NCBI GenBank assembly: GCA_944325145.1
Contig: CALYDL010000007.1
Span: forward strand, 1 to 64,000
Origin: Candidatus Gastranaerophilales bacterium
GTDB lineage: Bacteria > Cyanobacteriota > Vampirovibrionia > Gastranaerophilales > Gastranaerophilaceae
Direction of reading: 5' to 3'
DNA: 64,000 bases
A program made the position numbers and the translations under genes. Below are positions 1 to 7,230 of the stretch, in pieces. Under the pieces are notes generated by a model that saw only the letters and a program-made list of their open reading frames with translations, was not told the DNA's origin and ran no database searches. Position 1 is the stretch's first letter. The number at the start of each line of letters is the position of its first letter.

Positions 1-30
1 CTATTTTCTATGCAAATAGAACTATAATTT

Positions 31-73
31 CTCAAACTCCCCTGTCACTTTTTCTCAAACTTGGTGTCACTTT
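31..73. repeat. Imperfect 22-nt direct repeat
   Basis: Two adjacent units, each with TCTCAAAC followed 5-6 nt later by TGTCACTTT, precede the first F1 copy. Together with bases 1-30 this is non-coding sequence at the window edge and no gene is visible in it. Confidence 0.5.
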
Positions 74-76
74 ACA

Positions 77-238
77 GCAGGAGTGTTGAACTCCTGCCGT
101 AACTGTTGATAGCCGCCGTTATGAATGAAGCGCAAGCGGAATGAATGAACAAATCTTAGTAAAAATAAGAAGCGGTGCGACTTTGTCGCATAAGCTCTAT
201 TTTTACTGATTTGACAGGCGGAGAAAACCAGAGTGCAG
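77..238 (+). repeat. F1 palindromic element, copy 1
   Basis: This is the first of two tandem copies with a 162-bp period. It opens with a perfect hairpin (GCAGGAGT / ACTCCTGC, 77-97), then the core CGTAACTGTTGATAGCCGCC. A second nested hairpin has AGTAAAAATA (158-167) pairing with TATTTTTACT (198-207) around GCGAC/GTCGC (177-189). It ends near the conserved GACAGGCGGAGAAAA. An open frame runs through both copies on the minus strand but it only follows the repeat. Confidence 0.85.
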
Positions 239-400
239 GCAGGAGTGTTGAACTCCTGCCGTAACTGTTGATAGCCGCCGTTATGAATGAAGCGCAAGCG
301 GAATGAATGAACAAATCTTAGTAAAAATAAGAAGCGGTGCGACTTTGTCGCATAAGCTCTATTTTTACTGATTTGACAGGCGGAGAAAAAGCATAAAACC
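239..400 (+). repeat. F1 palindromic element, copy 2 (truncates prepilin 1)
   Basis: This is a near-identical tandem copy of 77-238, differing mainly by an 8-bp insertion (about 389-396) near its right end. It supplies the last residues and the stop codon of the minus-strand prepilin gene (318-1088), so the element has replaced the original 3' end of that gene. Confidence 0.85.
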
Positions 401-1088
401 AGAGTACAGGTTTTGGTTTTCTGTCACCATTGACATCAACAGTCATAATACAAGGAGGTTTTGTTGTGCCATCAGAATTATTATTTAAGCCATAACTGCC
501 ACAGCCGCCGCATTGATGACCGTCAACAACATCTAAATCACCGGTTTGTCCGCCATAACAAGCGTATACATTGCTCTCATACAATTTATGCCTCTGATAA
601 TTATGCCCTTTCCTTAATTCAAACCTCATGCCATCTGTTGTGTAAAACGCCGCATTTTGCCATTGCGACTGAATCATATATTCTTTTATCAACTGAGTTG
701 TACTTTTCATAACAGACATATGTCGCATTAAATATCCATATAAATTTGCATTATCATAAGGAGATTCCCCATCTATTGCCATATTCATTGTAATTGCTGA
801 ATTAAGCACGCTGACAGCTTTTCTAAGCCCTGTTTTAAATTCTTGTTGTTGAGAATTTGAAATAACACTTGGAATTGAAATTGCAGCAACAACGCCAATA
901 ATAGCTAAAGTTATTAAAACTTCTGCTAATGTAAAACCTCTTTTTCCGCCTGTGGGTATTTCGCAAGACTCACTATCGCTTACGCTGTCGTTCGTTTGCT
1001 CAATTATCCTACGGCGGCTATCAATAGTTTCGTTCAATACATTCTGTATTGAACTACACCCTGTAAAAGTTTTTTTAAATCTTTTCAT
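318..1088 (-). CDS. Prepilin-type N-terminal cleavage/methylation protein, altered at both ends
   Basis: This 256-residue protein has a type IV prepilin/pseudopilin helix, KRG|FTLAEVLITLAII at residues 49-62, which a prepilin peptidase would cleave after Gly51. Its body is close to the paralogue at 8053-8781 (shared NAITMNMAIDGESPYDNANL and CGGCGSYGL). Two things are odd. The leader is 51 residues instead of 5, because about 46 residues encoded by an F1-like element sit between MK and KRGF. After VDVNGDRKP the frame runs into another F1 copy, so the last roughly 60 residues of the paralogue are lost. A Shine-Dalgarno AAAGGA precedes the ATG. The protein may be functional only if the C-terminus is dispensable; otherwise it is a decaying copy. 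Confidence 0.85.
   Translation of the reverse strand: MKRFKKTFTGCSSIQNVLNETIDSRRRIIEQTNDSVSDSESCEIPTGGKRGFTLAEVLITLAIIGVVAAISIPSVISNSQQQEFKTGLRKAVSVLNSAITMNMAIDGESPYDNANLYGYLMRHMSVMKSTTQLIKEYMIQSQWQNAAFYTTDGMRFELRKGHNYQRHKLYESNVYACYGGQTGDLDVVDGHQCGGCGSYGLNNNSDGTTKPPCIMTVDVNGDRKPKPVLWFYAFSPPVKSVKIELMRQSRTASYFY
943..1082 (-). repeat. F1-like element inserted in frame in the prepilin 1 leader
   Basis: Read on the minus strand it has a hairpin (TTCAATAC / GTATTGAA, 1033-1053), then the F1 core ACTATTGATAGCCGCCG (about 1011-1028), and ends ACAGGCGGAAAAAG, matching the order in F1 copies 1 and 2. The hairpin stem is entirely different in sequence but still perfectly paired. Its length (about 138 nt, 46 codons) preserves the reading frame. 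Confidence 0.75.
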
Positions 1089-1170
1089 TAATACTATCCT
1101 TTCATTAATATTTATCTTTTTCTTCTATTTTTAATTTTTTATCTTTCAGCTTTTTATCTACCAACAAGCC

Positions 1171-1451
1171 TTTTAAAATCATCTGTCTTTACCGAAAGGT
1201 GAGGCGTCGGGGCGGGAGTGTCCTTTTTAGAGAATAGACAATTATTTTTTAAAATCTAATCTTCTTAATTAATAACGAAGCCCCGACTCTGAACAGCGGG
1301 TTTTGCGTAGCACGTAGGGCAAAGCCCGAAGTGCGCCAAGGTGAGTGACGTGTGGAGCGGAAAATTCCTTAAAAAAGGAATTTGGAGCGTAATCCAAGGA
1401 GCGAACCGCTAGCAAAACCCAAGAGAACTTAGGGGACAGATGATTTTAAAA
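1171..1451. repeat. F4 element with nested F2 element
   Basis: The 17-bp perfect terminal inverted repeats TTTTAAAATCATCTGTC (1171-1187) and GACAGATGATTTTAAAA (1435-1451) bound it. The homologous copy at 8907-9056 is about 130 bp shorter; the difference is the F2 element at 1295-1425. The interior contains a GC-rich stretch (CGAAAGGTGAGGCGTCGGGG) unlike the AT-rich surroundings. Confidence 0.8.
1298..1420 (+). repeat. F2 palindromic element (copy III), nested in F4
   Basis: The terminal inverted repeats are GGGTTTTGC (1298-1306) and GCAAAACCC (1412-1420). The interior shares the GTAGCACG, GGGCAAAGCCCGAA, GTGCGCCAAGGTGA and GAACCGCTAG blocks with the 7231-7975 array and has a central hairpin AAATTCC/GGAATTT. 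The uninterrupted F4 copy at 8907-9056 is the empty site; GAAC on both sides is a possible 4-bp target duplication. Confidence 0.75.
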
Positions 1452-1497
1452 GAAAAGATTAAACTTGTTCACTAAGCCAACGTTTCTTTCTTTTCCT

Positions 1498-1622
1498 GCC
1501 TATTTTCTTTCTTTGCGTGCAGGACTCCGTTGAAGAAAGTTAATAACTTTCTGAAATGGAGCAGGCGAATTGAGGCAAAGCCGAATGAGCCGTATATCAA
1601 TCTTCAAAGAAAGAAAATAGGC
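1498..1622. repeat. Inverted-repeat hairpin with nested F3 element
   Basis: GCCTATTTTCTTTCTTTG and its complement bracket an F3 element (about 1521-1603) that contains the hypervariable hairpin AGAAAGTTA/TAACTTTCT (1534-1552). At 8811-8866 the same outer inverted repeat surrounds only 16 bp, so the F3 unit is an insertion here. Confidence 0.75.
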
Positions 1623-1655
1623 AAAGAAAAATATAAGTAAACAATTTTAAAAGGC

Positions 1656-1831
1656 TTATTTGTTTTTTAATGTGCGGTTAAATTTAAACGCAACAAAATA
1701 TTCATTATGGGGCATTAAGGTGAAAAGCATTGATATTATTGAATGAAAGGAAATGAAAAATTATAAAAAAGATGAAAATTTATGTATTGAACAGTATTGA
1801 AAATAATGATAATATAAGGTTATAGAACTTG
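1656..1831 (+). other. Conserved prepilin-distal region, possible short transcript
   Basis: This stretch resembles 9060-9231: both have AATGTGCG(G/A)TTAAATT, an identical CGCAACAAAATATTCATTATG-type block, a GGTGAAAAG block, a purine-rich AAAGGAA, and then a terminator. Here AAAGGAA precedes a possible 15-codon peptide at 1754-1801. I see no larger gene. It may be a small RNA or the remains of a duplicated gene. Confidence 0.4.
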
Positions 1832-1866
1832 AATGCAACATAATGAGCATTATGGGGCATTTTTTA
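1832..1866 (+). terminator. Terminator-like hairpin
   Basis: AATGC..CATAAT pairs with ATTATG..GCATT across an internal loop and is followed by TTTTTT. The homologous position at the second prepilin locus also carries a terminator (9232-9266). Confidence 0.6.
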
Positions 1867-1957
1867 TGTAATAAAAACATTCCGTTTAATCTTATTTTTG
1901 TTTTTATATTGCTTAATAATTTTAGCAATTATTTTTTCTTTCTTTTTTATAAAATGT

Positions 1958-2659
1958 ATGGAAAAATTGCAGCTTAATTTAATTTCAAATTATCAAAATT
2001 TTGGCAAAAAAACGCTTGTCCCAAAAAACAACTTTGCAACAAAAAACGATGTTTTTGAAACATCAAACCATGTTAGTTTTACATCACGCCACATTATGGA
2101 TGTAAACTTAAAAAGAAGAACAACAAAAAACCCTATTAAGGCGCAAGTTAGAGAATTAGATTTTTCAAGCCAAGATGACAGGCTTATTTTCAGCTTAAGT
2201 TCAATTTGGGCAAAAACACTTTATATGGAATCAATTTTGAAAAATTATTTTAAGGGCGGAAACAACAGGTTTTATGTTGTGGCTGAAGGACAAAAAGATG
2301 ACATAAAAGCAAGCGATGTTAAAAGCATTTTGTTTTTTAAAGATGTTTCAAAAGGCGGCAAAAAGCAATGCAGCCTTGAATTTTTACAAGCAGCACCCGA
2401 GATTGCAGACAATGAAAAAAGTTCAATAAGAGGAAGTGGCGAACTTGCCCTTTATGCCGCCGTTCACCATGCCAAAGAAGCAGGCTGCAAGAAAGTTACA
2501 TTAACAAGCACAAATGATGATTTCTATGACAATGTGGGCTTTGAGATGGGTGTTAAAAAAGATTATAAAAAAGCGGGCTGGCCTTATTATTTAGACGAAA
2601 AAGACTATGATTGGTTTTTAGAAAAAGTTGAAAAAAAATATGGGTTTAAAAACGAATAA
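1958..2659 (+). CDS. GNAT-like acetyltransferase-fold protein
   Basis: This 233-residue protein carries RGSGELALYAAVHHA at about residues 158-172 and FYDNVGF near 190, which together resemble the acetyl-CoA loop (R/Q-x-x-G-x-A) and the FYxxxGF element of GNAT N-acetyltransferases. The first 60 residues are unlike GNAT domains and include NHVSFTSRH, reminiscent of the F-[KT]-G motif in other lineage-type proteins here. An in-frame TTG at 1898 would add a hydrophobic segment, but the ATG at 1958 gives a soluble protein and is preferred; neither has a clear ribosome-binding site. Substrate unknown. It stands alone, with convergent neighbour 2693-2956. Confidence 0.7.
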   Translation: MEKLQLNLISNYQNFGKKTLVPKNNFATKNDVFETSNHVSFTSRHIMDVNLKRRTTKNPIKAQVRELDFSSQDDRLIFSLSSIWAKTLYMESILKNYFKGGNNRFYVVAEGQKDDIKASDVKSILFFKDVSKGGKKQCSLEFLQAAPEIADNEKSSIRGSGELALYAAVHHAKEAGCKKVTLTSTNDDFYDNVGFEMGVKKDYKKAGWPYYLDEKDYDWFLEKVEKKYGFKNE

Positions 2660-2682
2660 GGCAGCTAATTAAACTGCCTTAT
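2658..2682. terminator. Bidirectional terminator-like hairpin
   Basis: AAGGCAG/CTGCCTT separated by 9 nt lies between two convergent genes. The T-tract on the plus strand is weak (ATATTT). Confidence 0.5.
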
Positions 2683-2692
2683 ATTTCAAATT

Positions 2693-2956
2693 TTAATCAC
2701 ACCACCACCAGAAGCATCTATTATGTTCGTGGTGTTTTGGCGGTTTTTTGTGGTGCTTGTGCTTTGGCGGTTTTGGTTTTTTGTGTCCGCAATCATGGGG
2801 GGCACAAGCAGGGCCGTGGTGCGGTGTGCCTGAATTTATCATAACTTGGGCGTTGTCATTTTTAAAACCAAACCAAGTAAATGTTCCATGGGCATAAGCA
2901 GTTGAAAAATAAGACGTTATGCAAAGGCAAATAAATACTCCCATGGCTTTTTTAAT
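2693..2956 (-). CDS. Secreted His/Lys/Pro-rich small protein, probable ATT start
   Basis: Read from ATT at 2956 the product is 87 residues. It begins (M)KKAMGVFICLCITSYFSTAYA, a convincing signal peptide ending at AYA|HG. The mature part has many His residues (PHHG, PHDCGHKKPKPP, KHKHHKKPPKHHEH) and ends CFWWWCD, suggesting divalent-metal binding at the surface or periplasm. GGAGG (complement of 2964-2968) lies 7 nt from the ATT. The nearest ATG (2944) would be 19 nt away and would remove the two lysines of the signal peptide n-region. I therefore prefer the rare ATT initiator. No family is recognised. Confidence 0.7.
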   Translation of the reverse strand: MKKAMGVFICLCITSYFSTAYAHGTFTWFGFKNDNAQVMINSGTPHHGPACAPHDCGHKKPKPPKHKHHKKPPKHHEHNRCFWWWCD

Positions 2957-3101
2957 TATATAACCTCCAACAAAATCTAAGCTCTCATTGTCCTTTTTAT
3001 TGTTTTTTGTGTCAAGTAAAGTTAGTTTTCTTCCTTATTATATAAAACGATTTAAAATTAATTTTGTTCATTTTTTGGTTATACAAAAAATAACAAAATT
3101 T
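2957..3101. other. Intergenic stretch without recognisable gene
   Basis: It holds the upstream region of the His-rich gene, with GGAGG on the minus strand at 2964-2968. No ORF, RNA gene or clear promoter was recognised beyond this. Confidence 0.5.
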
Positions 3102-3272
3102 TGCATACGCTTTTTATTAAAAATAGTTCACAAATAAATTTGCATGACAAAAAGCGTTCACAAATAAATTTGCATACGCTTTTTATTAAAAAATAGTTCA
3201 CAAATAAATTTGCATGACAAAAAGCGTTCACAAATAAATTTGCATACGCTTTTTATTAAAAAATAGTTCACA
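3102..3272 (+). repeat. Operator-like tandem repeat array upstream of fic
   Basis: About 2.5 units with a 69-70-bp period start with TGCATACGCT at 3102, 3171 and 3241. Each unit carries two copies of GTTCACAAATAAATTTGCAT (3126, 3156, 3196, 3226). Inside is the dyad CAAAT-aa-ATTTG. The last TTCACA also forms the -35 box of the fic promoter. The layout fits autoregulation by the DNA-binding C-terminus of the Fic protein; an iteron role is possible but no replication gene is near. Confidence 0.65.
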
Positions 3273-3294
3273 ACCGTAATTTTTATGCTATAAT
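3267..3294 (+). promoter_or_regulatory. fic promoter
   Basis: TTCACA (3267-3272), 16-bp spacer, TATAAT (3289-3294). The start point would be near 3301, placing a GGAG at 3301-3304 just ahead of the ATG at 3314, so the mRNA leader is very short. Confidence 0.65.
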
Positions 3295-3313
3295 GGCTTT
3301 GGAGTGAAGTAAA

Positions 3314-4423
3314 ATGAAGCCATTTGTACCAACAAAAATGAATGATATTAATTTAGATTTTGTTAAATTAATTCCTTTAATTTCCAAATCTAATTCTGCA
3401 TTGTCTAATTACAACGGTGCACTAAAGCACTTATTAAACCCCGGGATTTTGCTTGCACCAATGACCGCTAAAGAAGCAACTTTATCGTCCAAAATAGAAG
3501 GAACTCAAGCAACCTTAACCGAAGTTTATAAACAAAATGCAGGGGAAGATTTTTCTATAAATAAACAGCAAGATATTAACGAAATTAATAATTATTGTGA
3601 AGCCACATTTTTTGCTGTTGAAAAATTAAAAGAAAAGCCGTTCATTCATTTAAATATGATAAGAGATATTCATTCTGTTTTACTAAAAGGTGTCAGGGGT
3701 GAAAACAGAGCAAGAGGCGAATTTAGAAAAATACAAAATTGGATTGGACCAAAAGGTTCTAATATTGAAAACGCAAGCTATGTTCCGCCCGCCCCTCAAG
3801 AATTAATGAAATATCTTGATGACTGGGAAAAATTTGTTAATTCTGATTATATAGACTTGCTTATCCAGTTAGGTTTAGTTCATGCGCAATTTGAAATAAT
3901 TCACCCGTTTTTGGATGGAAACGGAAGATTAGGAAGAATTTTAATACCGTTATTTTTATTCCAAAAAGGCTACTTGCAAATGCCCGCCTTTTATTTAAGT
4001 GAATATTTTGAAAGCAATAGAGATGAATATTATCAAAAATTAAAAAATGTTTCTGTAAAAAACGATTGGCAATCTTGGATTGAATTTTTCTTAAACGCAA
4101 TCATTATTCAATCCGAAAAAAATATTGTAAAAATTAAAGAAATTATGGATTTGTATGAAAAAATGAAAACTACAATTGCTGAAACAACAAAATCTATCCA
4201 TTCACAATGCATTTTAGATGTTTTATTTATATACCCTGTTATAAATTCAACACAATTTTCAAAAAAAACGAAAATTGAAAGAAAAGCAACCGCAAATGCG
4301 CTATTACAAAAACTTGAAGATAAGGGAATTATAAAATTAATAAAAGAGGCAAGTGGCAACCGCCCGAATATTTATGCCTTTGCACATTTGTTAAATTTAA
4401 TTGAAGAAAAAGAAGTAATTTAA
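3314..4423 (+). CDS. Fic family protein (AMPylase) with intramolecular inhibitory motif
   Basis: This 369-residue protein has the Fic core motif HPFLDGNGRLGR at 197-208 (catalytic His197), expected to transfer a nucleotide monophosphate, usually AMP, to a target hydroxyl. S58-x3-E62-G63 matches the inhibitory [ST]xxxE[GN] helix; its position N-terminal to the Fic core makes this a self-inhibited class II protein. The last roughly 80 residues (NSTQFSKKTKIERKATANAL) look like a winged helix that could bind the repeat array directly upstream. There is no separate antitoxin gene, consistent with class II. The physiological target is unknown. Confidence 0.9.
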   Translation: MKPFVPTKMNDINLDFVKLIPLISKSNSALSNYNGALKHLLNPGILLAPMTAKEATLSSKIEGTQATLTEVYKQNAGEDFSINKQQDINEINNYCEATFFAVEKLKEKPFIHLNMIRDIHSVLLKGVRGENRARGEFRKIQNWIGPKGSNIENASYVPPAPQELMKYLDDWEKFVNSDYIDLLIQLGLVHAQFEIIHPFLDGNGRLGRILIPLFLFQKGYLQMPAFYLSEYFESNRDEYYQKLKNVSVKNDWQSWIEFFLNAIIIQSEKNIVKIKEIMDLYEKMKTTIAETTKSIHSQCILDVLFIYPVINSTQFSKKTKIERKATANALLQKLEDKGIIKLIKEASGNRPNIYAFAHLLNLIEEKEVI

Positions 4424-4490
4424 CATTTTATCTATCTTAACAACATTAGATTCATTAAAAATAAAAAACTACGCAAAATAATAATGATAT
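4424..4490. other. Intergenic spacer
   Basis: AT-rich sequence after fic; nothing recognised before the palindromic element that begins near 4492. Confidence 0.4.
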
Positions 4491-4491
4491 A

Positions 4492-4575
4492 CCGGAGAAG
4501 GACTTTAGCCCGAGGAGATTGATAATCTCCGAGGGAAGGAGGGGAAGAACCCACTGGGTGAGAATTCCTCCCCAA
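4492..4575. repeat. F3-type palindromic element near tRNA
   Basis: AGGACT (4499-4504) is followed by the hairpin GGAGATT-gat-AATCTCC (4514-4530), then GGGAAGGA and the palindrome ACCCAcTGGGT (4549-4559). Element A at 4870-4948 on the other side of the tRNA has, on the minus strand, the same order (AGGACT, GATTGATAATC hairpin, GGGAAGGA) with different paired flanking bases. Confidence 0.65.
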
Positions 4576-4584
4576 ATTTTTGCA

Positions 4585-4720
4585 TTAAAAAAGAGCCTTT
4601 TATTTAGGTTCTTTATTTATAAATTTGGGCCCGGAGACTCTGCCGAATAAAAATGCGAACCGTTGAGCATTTTTATGAGAGGGCAAAAGCGAAGCGATTG
4701 CATCCCGAACGGGCACTAAA
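4585..4720 (-). repeat. Duplicated tRNA 3' end and terminator with inserted palindrome
   Basis: AAATTTGGGCCCGGAG (4621-4636) repeats the tRNA 3' end found at 4754-4769, and the sequence beside it repeats the tRNA terminator in degenerate form. Between the two copies lies an element with hairpin TAAAAATGC/GCATTTTTA (about 4648-4671). Confidence 0.65.
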
Positions 4721-4747
4721 AAAAGAGGCTTTAAATTACCTCTTTTT
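4718..4747 (-). terminator. tRNA terminator
   Basis: On the minus strand AAAGAGG pairs with CCTCTTT and runs into TTTTTTT, a few bases after the tRNA 3' end. Confidence 0.75.
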
Positions 4748-4757
4748 GTTTAAAATT

Positions 4758-4821
<64 letters not shown>

Positions 4822-4829
<8 letters not shown>

Positions 4830-5115
4830 GTGACGACTTTTTGTTTTTATTTAATTTTCAATTTGCACTTGCCTTTGGCTTAGCGGTAGCGCGTGCGCTA
4901 TCCTTCCCATCCACTTCGAAAGATTATCAATCTTTCTCGTGGAGTCCTTGCCAACAGGCCCGTGACGACTTATTGTTTTATTCAATTTTCAATTTTCCAA
5001 GCGCAGCGGTATATTGATATACGGCTCACTCGGCTTCGCCTCGATTCGCCTGCTCCATTTCAAAACTTGCCATTTAGGCAACTTTTGCAACGGAGTCCTA
5101 CAGGCCCGTGACGAT
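4822..5115 (-). repeat. Triplicated tRNA 5' end alternating with two F3 elements
   Basis: ACAGGCCCGTGACGA, comprising the first 8 nt of the tRNA plus its upstream flank, occurs at 4822, 4954 and 5100. Copies 1 and 2 share about 40 bp. Between them lie F3 element A (about 4870-4948; hairpin GAAAGATT/AATCTTTC, 4918-4936) and F3 element B (about 4999-5099; hairpin AAAACTTGCC/GGCAACTTTT with one mismatch, 5062-5086). Both end GGAGTCCT. Open frames here are repeat-derived. Confidence 0.75.
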
Positions 5116-5217
5116 TAAAAATTATTTGGTTTTCATTCTTCAAATAAAAGCAAAGTTCAATGCATAACCTGCTTTATTATTAACTAAAATATCATCTACA
5201 TAAGAGAAAATCAAGCA
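5116..5217. other. Intergenic spacer
   Basis: AT-rich sequence between the repeat cluster and the dnaK terminator; no feature recognised. Confidence 0.4.
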
Positions 5218-5256
5218 TTAAAAAATCTGCATATCCAAAAAGGAAATGCAGATTTT
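5218..5256 (-). terminator. dnaK terminator
   Basis: On the minus strand AATCTGCAT pairs with ATGCAGATT across a 13-nt loop and is followed by a T-run. Confidence 0.75.
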
Positions 5257-5272
5257 ATCATTATGATTTAGC

Positions 5273-7186
<1,914 letters not shown>

Positions 7187-7230
7187 TCAATTTTAATTAC
7201 CCTTAAAAAATAAACAAAAAATTAATAATT

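Larger units (their letters stand above)
1168..1655. other. Candidate invertible segment bracketed by 12-bp inverted repeats
   Basis: Perfect inverted repeats GCCTTTTAAAAT (1168-1179) and ATTTTAAAAGGC (1644-1655) enclose element F4, a spacer and a long inverted-repeat hairpin. At the second prepilin locus (8811-9059) the same block, including the spacer, is present in the opposite order and orientation while the distal flank is unchanged. This is the pattern left by site-specific inversion. No recombinase gene is in the window. Confidence 0.55.

Noticed and set aside
67-297. Open frame of 76 codons on the minus strand
   Set aside because: It is produced by the tandem F1 repeat and repeats the same peptide at both ends; no ribosome-binding site or independent support.
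1521-1603. Integron attC site
   Set aside because: Variable stem with fixed flanks is similar, but the GTTRRRY/RYYYAAC core sites are not recognisable and no cassette ORFs or integrase are present.
1898-1957. TTG start adding a membrane segment to the GNAT-like protein
   Set aside because: No ribosome-binding site, and the hydrophobic stretch is encoded by T-rich sequence typical of the intergenic region; the ATG at 1958 is simpler. Not fully excluded.
3102-3272. CRISPR-like direct repeats
   Set aside because: The sequences between repeats are the same in each unit, there are no spacers and no cas genes; it is a tandem operator-like array.
4870-4945. Second tRNA-like gene (TTAGCGGTAGCGC resembles a D-arm)
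   Set aside because: No acceptor or T-arm can be formed; the sequence belongs to an F3 element.
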